A stretch of DNA of 64,000 bases from Nostoc sp. C052 (GCF_013393905.1 NZ_CP040272.1:1426001-1490000), one strand, 5' to 3'. Shown: positions 50,018 to 59,811, counted from the first letter of the stretch. Translations and numbers: made by a program. Notes: generated from the letters alone by a model not told the origin.

Positions 50018-53000
50018 CTATTTATTTTTGTTGATTTTGGCGAGGAATTTATCAAGCTGTTTTTGGCTAAGTTTGGCTGCTGAGAAGTCCGAAGGTGTAT
50101 AACCGATCGCATCAACAGATTGACAGTGGGTAATGAGCGATCGCAATTTCTCCATGAACCCAAAGGCTAAACTCTCGATGGTGTCTCGTTTATGAATTTT
50201 ATTGCTGTAATTCCAAATCATTTCCAGTCTTCCTGCATGAATAAAGCCGCCTACTCCTAATAGATGGCTGCGCTGATTAAGTAAACTCTGTTCAGCTTTA
50301 AATTCTTCAACTAAACCCAACACATCAGATGCCTTAAGCACTTGATCGAACTGACCAAGGTAGTTAAAACTTACTTCCGCTTGGGGTAGTGCTTGTAGTT
50401 GTTTGCGTGTACTTTCATCCTGCTGCAAATATCGCAACACGCCATAACCGATGCCTCGGTTGGGAATACGCCGTAGTTGTTCTTTAATTAACTTTAAAGC
50501 CTCTCCTGGATGGTCAATTTCTTCTAGCTGTAAATGAACGGGGAATAAGGTAGTAAACCAACCCACAGTGCGCGACAAATCTACATCTTCAAATAAATCT
50601 TCCCGTCCATGTCCCTCTAAATCAAGCAGTAGAGAAGGTTGTCCCGTCCATTGGGCAAAGCTTTGCACTAAGGCTGTCAACAGCACATCGTTAATTTGAG
50701 TGTTGTAGGCAGAGGGTACATCCTGCAAGAGGGCGCGGGTGTGTTCTTCAGTTAAAGAAAGTGATACAGAATCGGTTGAGGCTAAAGTGTTATTTTCTTT
50801 ATCTGAAGGATAATCTACTGGCAAGGCGGTAACTTTCAAACTAGACTCACTAAGCCAGTAATTCAACTCATCAGATGATTGGGCGTATTCTGTAAGGCGA
50901 TCGCTCCAATATTGCCAGGAAGTTGTTTTAGGTGGTAATTTAATAGCCTCGCCACAACTGATTTGCTGATAACCAGTAGCCAAATCTTCAAGCAAAATCC
51001 GCCACGAAATTCCATCTACTACTAAATGATGGATGATGAATAGTAACCGACCTGGTTGATTGTTGCCTAATTGAAACAGTGCTACTCGTGCGATGCCGGC
51101 GGCGGGCGTAGCCATCGCTCCAGTAGATAGATTCAAACTAGCTTGAAGTTCCGCATCCGCCGTTTTTATTGCTGTTTGTTGTCCTTCTGCCGACAGGTGC
51201 GACAAATCGATGACGCTAAATGGTATCGATTCTTGAGTAGGGGCGTTAAACTGCTGCCAGTTTTCCTCTTCTTGCTGAAACTGCGATTCTCCCAAAGGGA
51301 GACGTGCAAAGCGCGATCGCAAAGCATCATGATGCACTAACAATTGTTGCACAACTTGCTGTAATAGCTCTGGTTGCAAGTCTGGCGACACTTTCAGCAG
51401 AACTGATTGGTTAAAGTAATCAGGTTCCGACAATTTCTGCTCGAAAAACCAATGTTGGATGGGTGTCAGCGCCACCTTGCCAGTCACTAACCCTTGTTCG
51501 GCTTTAACTTGGCGAGTAATTCCTGCCACAGCAGCTAACTCAGCAATGGTTTGGTATTGAAATAGCTGTTTAGGAGCAATTTGGATACCCGCTTGATTGG
51601 CGCGGGAAATTACCTGGATGCTGAGGATGGAATCTCCGCCCAATTCAAAGAAGTTATCGTGGATGCCGACTTGTTTTAATCTTAAGATTTCCGCCCAAAT
51701 CGCCGCTAATCTCTCTTCTGTAGGAGTTTGAAGTGCAACAAAGTTAGGTTCTGCGCTGCGGGATATTTCGGGTGCTGGTAGGACACGGTAATCTACCTTC
51801 TGGTTGAGAGTCATCGGCAGCGCTTTCAACAGCACAAAAGCCGAGGGAACCATATAATTAGGCAACTTCTGCTTGAGAAAATGCCGCAGTTCATCGGTGG
51901 TTAGTTGCGATTTAGGTACAACATAAGCCACTAGCCGTTTTTGTCCGGGAATATCTTCACGAGCAATAACGACAGCTTGCAAAACCTCTGGATGTTGACT
52001 CAACACCGTTTCGATTTCTCCCAACTCGATGCGGAAACCCCGAATCTTCACCTGATTATCAACACGACCGAGATATTCTAGGTTGCCATCTGGGCGAAAT
52101 CGTGCTGTGTCCCCTGTTTTATAAAGGCGCTCCAATTTTGGATTTTGGATTTTGGATTTTGGATTGTAAAACGGATTCTCGATAAATTTAAGAGCCGTAA
52201 GTTCAGGACGTTGCCAATATCCTCTGGCTAATCCATCTCCAGCAATGTACAGTTCTCCGGTAACTCCTATAGGGACAGGTTGCAGATATCGATCCAGAAT
52301 ATAAACCTGAGCATTGCTTATAGGTCGTCCAATGCTAACAGAGGTGGCTGCCGGGGTTAAGCAATTTAAAGTAGTTATAACCGTTGCTTCGGTTGGGCCA
52401 TAACTATTAAGTAATTGGGGTGGATTCGAGAGGTGGGCAATACTACTATGCCAATGCTTCACTTTTTCGAGTTGAGCTTCTTCTCCACCAATAATCACCA
52501 TTCTCAGACTTTCGGCAACTCGGGAGTCTTCAGGGGTAAGTTCTGCTACTAACTGATGCCAGTAGGCTGTAGGAAGATCCAAAACAGTTAACTGCCATTC
52601 TTGGCAACACCGCCAAAATTCATCGCTGGAGTGCAACATTTCTTCGGTTCGTAATACTAATGTTGCGCCAACTAAAAGACAAGGAAAGATTTCTTCTACT
52701 GAGGCATCAAAACAGATAGATGCAAATTGCAGAATATTATCGCTTGCATTAATTCCATATTCATGTGTAGCGGTGAGGGTAAAATTTGTTAGCGATCGCT
52801 GTTCAATCATCACCCCTTTAGGTTTACCCGTAGAACCAGAGGTATAAATCATGTAGGCGAGATTATGGAGTTGAACTTCGTTAATCGGATTTGCTGTACT
52901 GTGTTGAGCAATTTCTAACCAGTCCGTATCTAAACAGATGATTTTGCCGGCATAATTTGGTAGTCTGTCCTGGAATCTTTCTTGAGTTAGCAGAATGCTC

Positions 53001-56000
53001 AGTTGCGTATCTTCGAGAATATCAGTCAGTCGCTCTTGGGGATAAGCTGGGTCAAGGGGAATGTATGCACCCCCGGCTTTGAGAATGCCGAGTAAACCGA
53101 CAATCATCTCTAAAGAACGCTCAACGCAGATACCAACTAAGGTTTCTGGTTTGACTCCCAAACTTTGCAGATGGTGGGCTAATTGATTGGCGCGATCGCT
53201 CAATTCGCGGTAAGTTAATTGTTCATCTGCTTGCTGAATAGCTACAGCATAGGGTGTTAAGTCCACCTGAGCCGCAAATAATTTATGGATACACTCTTTA
53301 TTGAGATACTCCCGATGAGTTTGATTCCACTCCCTCAGCAATTGCTGCTGAGTCTGCGTTAGTAGTGGTAATTCCGAAATTCGCTGCTCCGGATTATCGA
53401 CAATACTTTCTAGTAAAGTTTGATACTGTTCTAACATTCGTTGGATTGTGTCAGCATCAAAGAGGTCACTATTATATTCCAAGACTAGTGTGATTCCCTT
53501 TGCTCCGGTTTTAGAACCGTTCTGCACACGTTGCTCAGAACGCGGTATCACCAAGAAATCTAAATCAAACTTTGCTGATTTATTGCTGATCGGTTCATAC
53601 AAGCTAATGTCCAAACCTGGCAGAATCAAATCCGGCATCGGGGAATCATGGAAGCTGAACATCACTTGAAATAGAGGATTGTGACTCAAATTCCGTATTG
53701 GCTTGAGAACCTCTACCACCTGATCGAAGGGTAAATCTTCGTTGGCGTATGCTTCTAACGTCACTTGACGAACTCGACCGAGTAATTCTCTAAATGTGGG
53801 ATTGCCAGACAAATAAGTGCGTAGAACTAGGTTATTGACAATCATGCCAATTAACTTTTCTACCTCCTGTATCCGCCGATTGGCAACGGCAGTCCCTACG
53901 CTCAGGTCATCTTGCCCAGTATATCGATGCAATATTACCAAGAAAGCTCCCAGCATCGTCATAAATAAGGTGACACCCTCCTGACGACTCAGAACTCGCA
54001 GAGATTCGCACAAGTCGATAGGAAGTTCTACCCTAATTTGATCGCCATTGTAAGTTTGCTCTGTCGGTCGCGGGCGATCATAAGGTAATGCTAACAACGG
54101 TGAACTACCAGATAACTTCTGCTGCCAATAGGCTTTTTGTACCTCCGCTTCTTGGCTTTTGACCCACTGTCGCTGCCAATGGGCAAAATCCACAAATTGA
54201 AGCAATGGTTGAGGAAGCGGGGAAGGATTACCCAAACAGAAGGCTTGATAAAGTTCGAGCAATTCACCCAGAAATATATTGAATGACCAACCATCATGAG
54301 TTATATGATGCTCAATGTGGATTAACAGATGTTCTTGTTCGCTCAACTTGAACAAAACCCATCTGACCAACGGTAGTTGATTCAGGTCAAAGGGTTTTTG
54401 CAATTCTGCCTCAATCAGACATTGAGCTTCTAGTTCCCGCTCAGATTCAGGAAATGTCTGGAGGTCAATTACTCTGAAGCTGATTGGTTGTGCTGGGTGA
54501 ATTACCTGAAATAGTCGTCCATTCACCGCCGGGTAAGTTGTGCGAAAGATTTCATGACGTAGTACAATCTCGTTGAGGCACTGTTGTAATATCGGCACAT
54601 TGAGTTGACCCTGAAATCGCATAGTTGCCTGGAATTGGTAGGCAATACTTTCAGGAGCCAATTGTTGAATAAAGTACACTCGCTCTTGAGCAAAGGAAAC
54701 TGGTAAAAGTCCTTCACGCTCAATTCGTTGTATGGTAGGACACTGTAACTGCTGTTCTCGCTGGCTGTGCAGTGCGATTATTTGAGCTAAACCAGCGATG
54801 GTAGGTTTATCAAAGATGTGATGAAAGGACAACTCAACTTGGAAAACTTCGCGCACACGAGAAAGGATCTGAGTGGCAATGAGGGAATGACCACCTAATT
54901 GGAAAAAATTATCATTGACTCCAATTTGCTCAAGTGCCAGTAACGCAGCCCAGATGACCGCTAATTTCTCCTCAATTGGGTTGCGAGGTGCGACAAAGAT
55001 TTCTTCGAGATTCGGGCGGGTGCGATCGCAACCTGGAAGATTTCGACGATCCACTTTACCATTAGGGGTGAGTGGCAGCGAGTCTAGAATTACAAAGACT
55101 GCCGGTATCATATAGTCGGGCAGCTTCTCCTGGAGGAAGCATTTTAGGTTAGCGGTACTCACCTCAAGTTTTTGCTTAGGGACAATATAGGCGACAAGAC
55201 GCTTATCACCAGGAATGTCTTCACGGACGATTACCACTGCCTGCTGTACATCCGAATGTTGACTTAAAAGTGCCTCAATTTCTCCTAATTCAATGCGGAA
55301 GCCGCGAATCTTCACCTGATTATCGATTCGCCCAATAAACTCAATGTTGCCGTCTGCCAAGAAACGGGCTAAATCACCAGTTTTGTAAAGCCGGGGATTG
55401 GGGATTGGGGATTGGCGATTGATATGGGGGACTGGGGAAAAGAAAGAGCTATCTGTTTGCCCTTTCCCCCTCTGCTCCCCTGCTCCCCTTCCCTCTGCCC
55501 CCTCAAAGGGATTAGGAATAAATTTTTCCTTGGTTAATTCTGGACGGTTTAGGTAGCCTCGTGCCAAACCATCGCCGCCAATATATAGTTCGCCAGGAGT
55601 ACCAATCGGAACTGGTTGAAGTTGGGAGTCGAGTATATAAATTTGTGTATTGGAGAGTGGGCGACCAATGGGTATGTTTGTAGCCCCTTCAGGAATATCT
55701 TGCACTAGATACCAACAAGCAAATGTTGTACTCTCAGTTGGGCCATAAACATGCAGTAATTGCTGTGGCGCTCCATTGCTCAAAATCAATTTGACTGACT
55801 TGGGATCTACAGCCTCGCCTCCAAATAGCAAGTGTCGTAGGTGTTTAAATGCTTCAGGGACAACGCTAGCTAACTGATTAAATAAAGCTGTCGTCAAAAA
55901 TAATATACTAATTCTTTGTTCGCGGATGTACGTTGCGAAATGCTGGGGTGAAAGCACAACATTCTGAGGAATTACCACCAGCCTAGCCCCGTGCAAAAGA

Positions 56001-56758
56001 GATCCCCATATCTCGAAAGTGGCTGCATCAAATGAAGTATTTGAGGCTTGAGCAACGAGTAGTTGACAGCCGTAGGCATCGCCCGGCATAAACTGTATGT
56101 AGTTGGTGTTGCATACTAGTCGATTCACAGCCCGATGTGGCACAGCTACTCCCTTTGGTGTTCCTGTAGAACCAGAGGTGTAGATAACGTAAGCCAGATT
56201 TTCAGCCGTAACGTTGCTAGCAAGATTTTCTTGACTGTGTTTGTTAATTGATTCCCAATCAGTATCTAAGCAAACTCCCTTCGCCCTGCTACCAGCAAAT
56301 TCTTCAGCGAACTTCTGCTGTGTCAACAGCACCGACACTTGTGAATCTGCAAGCATGAAACTGAGACGCTCTTGGGGATAGGTTGGGTCTAAGGGGACAT
56401 AAGCTCCTCCAGCTTTGAGAATTCCCAATAGCCCTACGATCATCTCTAGGGAACGCTCCATGCAAATGCCTACTAGAATTTCTGGCCCTACACCTAGCGA
56501 ATCGGAATGTAGATAATGTGCTACTTTATTTGCTTGGTGGTTCAACTCTTGGTAAGTTAGTTGTTCCTCATTGAAGACAACAGCGATACTGTCTGGAGTT
56601 TTTTCTACTTGCGCTTCAAATAATTGATGTATACATAAATGCTGAGGATAATCTACTGTTGTATCGTTCCATTCCACTAAGATTTTATGTTGTTGCTGCT
56701 CAGTTAAAGTTGAATAATTATCAATAGACTGAGTAGGGCTAATTCTAATTTCTGACAT
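50018..56758 (-). CDS. aptA: anabaenopeptin synthetase, starter and second module: A-T-C-A-T-E
   Basis: I choose the ATG at 56758 (MSEIRISPTQSI); a GTG at 56821 would add 21 non-conserved residues. Counted from the GTG, domains are adenylation 1 (YTSGSTGTPKG near 219), carrier (LGGHSLI near 643), condensation (HHITHDG near 840), adenylation 2 (YTSGSTGKPKG near 1325), carrier with LGGDSIL near 1729, and epimerase (HHLVVDGISW near 1934, EGHGRED near 2080). Codes by eye: DAFFLGVTFK for starter (Ile/Val-like) and DAEDIGSVIK for module 2, close to the Lys code DAESIGSVCK. D-Lys at position 2, joined to the starter by a ureido bond, is the anabaenopeptin hallmark. Heptamer and GC-rich repeats enlarge both adenylation domains and the epimerase. 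Confidence 0.93.
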   Translation of the reverse strand: MSEIRISPTQSIDNYSTLTEQQQHKILVEWNDTTVDYPQHLCIHQLFEAQVEKTPDSIAVVFNEEQLTYQELNHQANKVAHYLHSDSLGVGPEILVGICMERSLEMIVGLLGILKAGGAYVPLDPTYPQERLSFMLADSQVSVLLTQQKFAEEFAGSRAKGVCLDTDWESINKHSQENLASNVTAENLAYVIYTSGSTGTPKGVAVPHRAVNRLVCNTNYIQFMPGDAYGCQLLVAQASNTSFDAATFEIWGSLLHGARLVVIPQNVVLSPQHFATYIREQRISILFLTTALFNQLASVVPEAFKHLRHLLFGGEAVDPKSVKLILSNGAPQQLLHVYGPTESTTFACWYLVQDIPEGATNIPIGRPLSNTQIYILDSQLQPVPIGTPGELYIGGDGLARGYLNRPELTKEKFIPNPFEGAEGRGAGEQRGKGQTDSSFFSPVPHINRQSPIPNPRLYKTGDLARFLADGNIEFIGRIDNQVKIRGFRIELGEIEALLSQHSDVQQAVVIVREDIPGDKRLVAYIVPKQKLEVSTANLKCFLQEKLPDYMIPAVFVILDSLPLTPNGKVDRRNLPGCDRTRPNLEEIFVAPRNPIEEKLAVIWAALLALEQIGVNDNFFQLGGHSLIATQILSRVREVFQVELSFHHIFDKPTIAGLAQIIALHSQREQQLQCPTIQRIEREGLLPVSFAQERVYFIQQLAPESIAYQFQATMRFQGQLNVPILQQCLNEIVLRHEIFRTTYPAVNGRLFQVIHPAQPISFRVIDLQTFPESERELEAQCLIEAELQKPFDLNQLPLVRWVLFKLSEQEHLLIHIEHHITHDGWSFNIFLGELLELYQAFCLGNPSPLPQPLLQFVDFAHWQRQWVKSQEAEVQKAYWQQKLSGSSPLLALPYDRPRPTEQTYNGDQIRVELPIDLCESLRVLSRQEGVTLFMTMLGAFLVILHRYTGQDDLSVGTAVANRRIQEVEKLIGMIVNNLVLRTYLSGNPTFRELLGRVRQVTLEAYANEDLPFDQVVEVLKPIRNLSHNPLFQVMFSFHDSPMPDLILPGLDISLYEPISNKSAKFDLDFLVIPRSEQRVQNGSKTGAKGITLVLEYNSDLFDADTIQRMLEQYQTLLESIVDNPEQRISELPLLTQTQQQLLREWNQTHREYLNKECIHKLFAAQVDLTPYAVAIQQADEQLTYRELSDRANQLAHHLQSLGVKPETLVGICVERSLEMIVGLLGILKAGGAYIPLDPAYPQERLTDILEDTQLSILLTQERFQDRLPNYAGKIICLDTDWLEIAQHSTANPINEVQLHNLAYMIYTSGSTGKPKGVMIEQRSLTNFTLTATHEYGINASDNILQFASICFDASVEEIFPCLLVGATLVLRTEEMLHSSDEFWRCCQEWQLTVLDLPTAYWHQLVAELTPEDSRVAESLRMVIIGGEEAQLEKVKHWHSSIAHLSNPPQLLNSYGPTEATVITTLNCLTPAATSVSIGRPISNAQVYILDRYLQPVPIGVTGELYIAGDGLARGYWQRPELTALKFIENPFYNPKSKIQNPKLERLYKTGDTARFRPDGNLEYLGRVDNQVKIRGFRIELGEIETVLSQHPEVLQAVVIAREDIPGQKRLVAYVVPKSQLTTDELRHFLKQKLPNYMVPSAFVLLKALPMTLNQKVDYRVLPAPEISRSAEPNFVALQTPTEERLAAIWAEILRLKQVGIHDNFFELGGDSILSIQVISRANQAGIQIAPKQLFQYQTIAELAAVAGITRQVKAEQGLVTGKVALTPIQHWFFEQKLSEPDYFNQSVLLKVSPDLQPELLQQVVQQLLVHHDALRSRFARLPLGESQFQQEEENWQQFNAPTQESIPFSVIDLSHLSAEGQQTAIKTADAELQASLNLSTGAMATPAAGIARVALFQLGNNQPGRLLFIIHHLVVDGISWRILLEDLATGYQQISCGEAIKLPPKTTSWQYWSDRLTEYAQSSDELNYWLSESSLKVTALPVDYPSDKENNTLASTDSVSLSLTEEHTRALLQDVPSAYNTQINDVLLTALVQSFAQWTGQPSLLLDLEGHGREDLFEDVDLSRTVGWFTTLFPVHLQLEEIDHPGEALKLIKEQLRRIPNRGIGYGVLRYLQQDESTRKQLQALPQAEVSFNYLGQFDQVLKASDVLGLVEEFKAEQSLLNQRSHLLGVGGFIHAGRLEMIWNYSNKIHKRDTIESLAFGFMEKLRSLITHCQSVDAIGYTPSDFSAAKLSQKQLDKFLAKINKNK
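51090..51119. repeat. dispersed GC-rich repeat inside the aptA epimerase domain
   Basis: The plus strand reads GCGATGCCGGCGGCGGGC then GTAGCCATCGC. In the gene it adds AMATPAAGIA after LNLSTG and before RVALFQLG. It is the reverse orientation of the repeat in aptC at 39021-39050. Confidence 0.75.
52134..52165. repeat. GATTTTG heptamer repeat in aptA adenylation domain 2
   Basis: Four GATTTTG units encode NPKSKIQNPK just before the RLYKTGD core motif. The insert is in frame and is located at the same loop as the larger insert in adenylation domain 1. Confidence 0.8.
55391..55508. repeat. heptamer repeat expansion in aptA adenylation domain 1
   Basis: GGGGATT units and GCTCCCCT-type units together form about 118 bases that encode roughly 38 extra residues (from EGAEGRGAGEQRGKG to HINRQSPIPNP) between NPF and RLYKTGD. 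Frame is kept, so the domain may still be functional with an enlarged surface loop. Confidence 0.8.
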
Positions 56759-56840
56759 ACAGGTAATATATAAGCTGAGAATTTTATTAAAGTCATTATT
56801 ATGGCTATAGTCGGAATTCACTAATATAATTTAAGTCTTG

Positions 56841-56955
56841 AGCCTCGTTCCCAGCCTAAAGGCTGGGAATGTATTCTCAGAGGCAGAGCCTCTGGTCAAC
56901 AGTCTAGGCGGAGCCTCCCAGAACGAGTTCCCAGCCTGGAGGCTGGGAACCAGTT
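56841..56955. repeat. twin-palindrome cassette upstream of aptA
   Basis: Two identical perfect hairpins, TTCCCAGCCT/AGGCTGGGAA, lie at 56848-56869 and 56928-56949 on either side of a segment with GAGGCAGAGCCTCTGG and GGCGGAGCCTCCC. The block lies in the 315-base gap between the small membrane protein gene and aptA, where the aptA promoter is expected. A relative is at 18453-18558. Confidence 0.75.
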
Positions 56956-57136
56956 ACCAGTCAGGGTAAAGGCTGTGTCTTAGATGAGTACTATTCAACT
57001 CAGAGGCTATCTTATGCGTTGACAACAATTAAGCGCGATCGCAACAATGGGAAATCGAGATTTTTTAGATTTGTGTGTACACCATAGCCCCTAGAATCAC
57101 AGCCAAATACTTTTCAAATATCCTCTAAAAGTGAAA

Positions 57137-57529
57137 TTATTCCTCGACGATTTCAATTGTTTTTGGCGCCTGAACTTCGTCAGTATCAATAATGACTTCT
57201 GGGCTAAGTTCATTTTTCAGTTTGAGTTTTAGCTCCTCTGAAATGGGTAAATCTTTAATTTCTTTCAGGAGGAATCTCACAGATTCGGTTTTACTACGTT
57301 CTGTATAGATGGCTTTGAGAACAGCTTCAATTCCATATCCCGCTACAGTATCCCCTACAACCGTTATCAGACCGAGTATTCCTATCCCTCCAACAATGCC
57401 AAATGGCCCTCCTAAGGCTGTGAGGGCAGCAACAACAGCAACATTACTACCTGCTGATGTAACTGTTAAAATCACGAGAATTATGCCAGGAAGACCCAGA
57501 CCAGCAAGTTTTTTAACGATTTCGTCCAT
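57137..57529 (-). CDS. small Gly/Ala-rich membrane protein, copy A
   Basis: The 130-residue protein begins MDEIVKKLAGLGLPGIILVI and has two Gly-rich membrane helices (GIILVILTVTSAGSNVAVVA and FGIVGGIGILGLITVVGDTV), then the conserved YGIEAVLKAIYTERSKTESV and a charged helical tail ending IEIVEE. AGGTAA precedes the ATG by 7 bases. Copy B at 31345-31758 keeps the same start and order. The Gly-zipper-like first half could oligomerise in the membrane (inference). It lies downstream of the patatin gene, separated by 161 bases that hold STRR repeats, and before aptA. No family name is known to me. Confidence 0.8.
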   Translation of the reverse strand: MDEIVKKLAGLGLPGIILVILTVTSAGSNVAVVAALTALGGPFGIVGGIGILGLITVVGDTVAGYGIEAVLKAIYTERSKTESVRFLLKEIKDLPISEELKLKLKNELSPEVIIDTDEVQAPKTIEIVEE

Positions 57530-57569
57530 TTTAATTACCTAAAATCCTTTTTTTCTTGGTTAAAACAAT

Positions 57570-57631
57570 TAGTCATTGGTCATTGCTCATTAGTCATTAG
57601 TCATTGGTCATTGCCCCAATCCCCAGTCCCC
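57570..57631. repeat. GTCATTG/GTCATTA heptamer repeat block
   Basis: Tandem heptamers AGTCATT, GGTCATT and GCTCATT run into CCCCAAT and CCCCAGT units. The block fills part of the gap between the patatin gene and the small membrane protein gene. Confidence 0.75.
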
Positions 57632-57690
57632 ATTTCGACCTATTGAAAATTACTGGTTTCACTCCATTATCATTCAGAAAAGCTCAGAAT

Positions 57691-59811
57691 TTAGGCTAAT
57701 AAAATACTAATCAACTCATCTATCTCTTTACTTTTTTCTTGAATGAGTGTGTTAGCTAAAGTTTGTAACTGCCTCAGATTTTCTGGTTTGGCATTATCTA
57801 TAGCTTCGAGTTCAGTTTTTAAGAACGTTTGGAATCGATAATAAGAAGTTTGCTTACCTTTATTATTAGCCTCAAACAACCGTTCTAATTCTCCAGCTAC
57901 TACTTCACTGCCACCGTCAAGCACAATATTTAACAACGGTTTTGCCCATTGCAATAGTCCCCATTTTTTAACTTCGTCATAAGGGTAGATACTCGTCAGG
58001 GAACCAGTACCAAGGGATACTACCAAGATATCTTCTGTATTCAGAACTTGTTTGTTTTCTTGTCTACTAATTTGTGCCTCTAAAATAGCCAAATTAGCGG
58101 GATTATTCGCAACTACTCCACCATCGACTAAAGTATAGAAACCATTGCTATTATGAGAACTTGCAACACGATAGGGAGCAAAATAAGTCGGAGTTGCACT
58201 GGTTGCCAATGCCGCATCTGTGAGGGTAAAACCTGAAGATAACTTGCGAAATCTTTTCGATTCTGTCTCTTGTTTTTCGATTTTGTTGGTAAAGAATATG
58301 GGAATTCGCTGCTCGATATCGTAGCTAGTTACGAAAACTTCTTTGAGATTATTTTCTAGAGGAGTGTCGCCAAAATATTGTCTGATGATTTCTTCTCTGC
58401 CTTCAGAAGAATATTTTGGTTGGATAAATATATCTTCTAGCTGACCGAGTATTTGTTCCCAGAATGGCTCGTAAAATATCTCAGCCCCATACTCAAGATA
58501 TATTTGGACGAGATCCTCGGCGCTGTATTGGGCGGTAGGTGGGCTATCAGTGGAATCTAAATTCAATCGGGGTTTGGTTAATCCGAGTGCCAGAATTCCG
58601 CCGCTAGAAGTGCCAGCAATTAAATCGAACAAACTAAAAATCGGCTTTTGTGTCCGCTTTTCAATTTCTGCTAGTACCAGGGCTGGAATAATGCCCCGAA
58701 TACCGCCGCCATCAATAGCAAGGATTTTATATTTGGGATTAGCTTTCGTAGTCATAGTTTTTTGCGATCGCTCCTGAGTTGATATTTGTGGTTGTTCTTG
58801 CTGTTGGATATTTACTGCGACTGTTTCAGATTTCTCTTCTTTTGGCTTCGTAGTTTGAATATTTGCAGATTTTTCGCTCTGTCTTTTCGTCCCTTTTTTA
58901 GCCTTTGGGTTTACAGTTGTGGCTTGGATTGGGACACCAGTTTCTAAAATTAGCGGAACTTCAAAGGGTGCTTGCTGCAACTCAGCTTCACTGACAGCAA
59001 TTACTTCAACGGGCTGACTTTCTTCCTCCAGCACGACAGTTTCCGTAGCGTTTCCCTCCTCGGCACTACTCGCTGACTGATCTTGTCTCTCACTCTCGTT
59101 CGATGATTGTGTAATCCCAAATGGAAGTTGTGCTAAATCCCAATTCGGATTCCCACGCAAGTTTCCATCATGGCCATTTACAGTCTGATCTTTTACAGTT
59201 TTTCCTTGTCCTTCATTTAATGCCCAGTAAGCGACTAATCCTTGTTCGTTTCCAACTAGAGGCTGATAACGATGCCTCTGGATTTCCACTGGAGGGCAGG
59301 GATAATTCCAGATGCTAATGTTAGCTAATTGGCCTGTGAAATATACGTTGTTGTGTAAAGTCGCGCCTAGAGTCACAGAACTAGTTGCTTTGTTTAGAGA
59401 GTCACCTGTAAAATGGCTAAAATATTCATGATCGTCAAGATATATGCTCAGTTGACCTTTATTAAAAACAATGGCAAAAAAGTGCCATTGCCCAACAGTT
59501 AATTCTTCAGTACCAAAAGTTTTAATTTTCTTCTCAATAGTTTCATCAATAAATACATCTAGGTTCCCTGATTCACTGATGCCGAACTCAAAATTATCAC
59601 TATATCGATCTGAAGAACGGGCAAAAAAAACATTGCGCGTTCCATAAGTAGTAGCTTTATCTGTTAGCTGATGAGGATTTATCCATCCTGAAATCGTAAA
59701 GGCTGAACTTCCCTGAGCAAAAACACCAGCAAAATCGTTTTTGCCAAAATCTATGTAATCATTTTGACCATCAAATGTTAGAACTGATTGGCTATAGACC
59801 TGGTTTGTCAC
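57691..59811 (-). CDS. LamG-like domain fused to a patatin phospholipase
   Basis: The 706-residue protein (GTG start at 59811) has an N-terminal concanavalin/LamG fold (about 1-220: LTFDGQNDYIDFG, FTISGWINP, WHFFAIVFNKGQLSIYLDD, IWNYPCPP, GLVAYWALNEGQG), a low-complexity acidic and Lys-rich linker (about 230-355) and a patatin domain (about 360-620). Patatin motifs are complete: oxyanion hole DGGGIRG near 369, nucleophile in GTSSGG near 400 and the catalytic Asp in DGGVVANNPA near 565. It should hydrolyse acyl lipids. Patatins serve as effectors in several defence systems, but no sensor gene of those systems is adjacent. The LamG fold may bind a glycan or protein. It has no signal peptide. 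Confidence 0.9.
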   Translation of the reverse strand: MTNQVYSQSVLTFDGQNDYIDFGKNDFAGVFAQGSSAFTISGWINPHQLTDKATTYGTRNVFFARSSDRYSDNFEFGISESGNLDVFIDETIEKKIKTFGTEELTVGQWHFFAIVFNKGQLSIYLDDHEYFSHFTGDSLNKATSSVTLGATLHNNVYFTGQLANISIWNYPCPPVEIQRHRYQPLVGNEQGLVAYWALNEGQGKTVKDQTVNGHDGNLRGNPNWDLAQLPFGITQSSNESERQDQSASSAEEGNATETVVLEEESQPVEVIAVSEAELQQAPFEVPLILETGVPIQATTVNPKAKKGTKRQSEKSANIQTTKPKEEKSETVAVNIQQQEQPQISTQERSQKTMTTKANPKYKILAIDGGGIRGIIPALVLAEIEKRTQKPIFSLFDLIAGTSSGGILALGLTKPRLNLDSTDSPPTAQYSAEDLVQIYLEYGAEIFYEPFWEQILGQLEDIFIQPKYSSEGREEIIRQYFGDTPLENNLKEVFVTSYDIEQRIPIFFTNKIEKQETESKRFRKLSSGFTLTDAALATSATPTYFAPYRVASSHNSNGFYTLVDGGVVANNPANLAILEAQISRQENKQVLNTEDILVVSLGTGSLTSIYPYDEVKKWGLLQWAKPLLNIVLDGGSEVVAGELERLFEANNKGKQTSYYRFQTFLKTELEAIDNAKPENLRQLQTLANTLIQEKSKEIDELISILLA

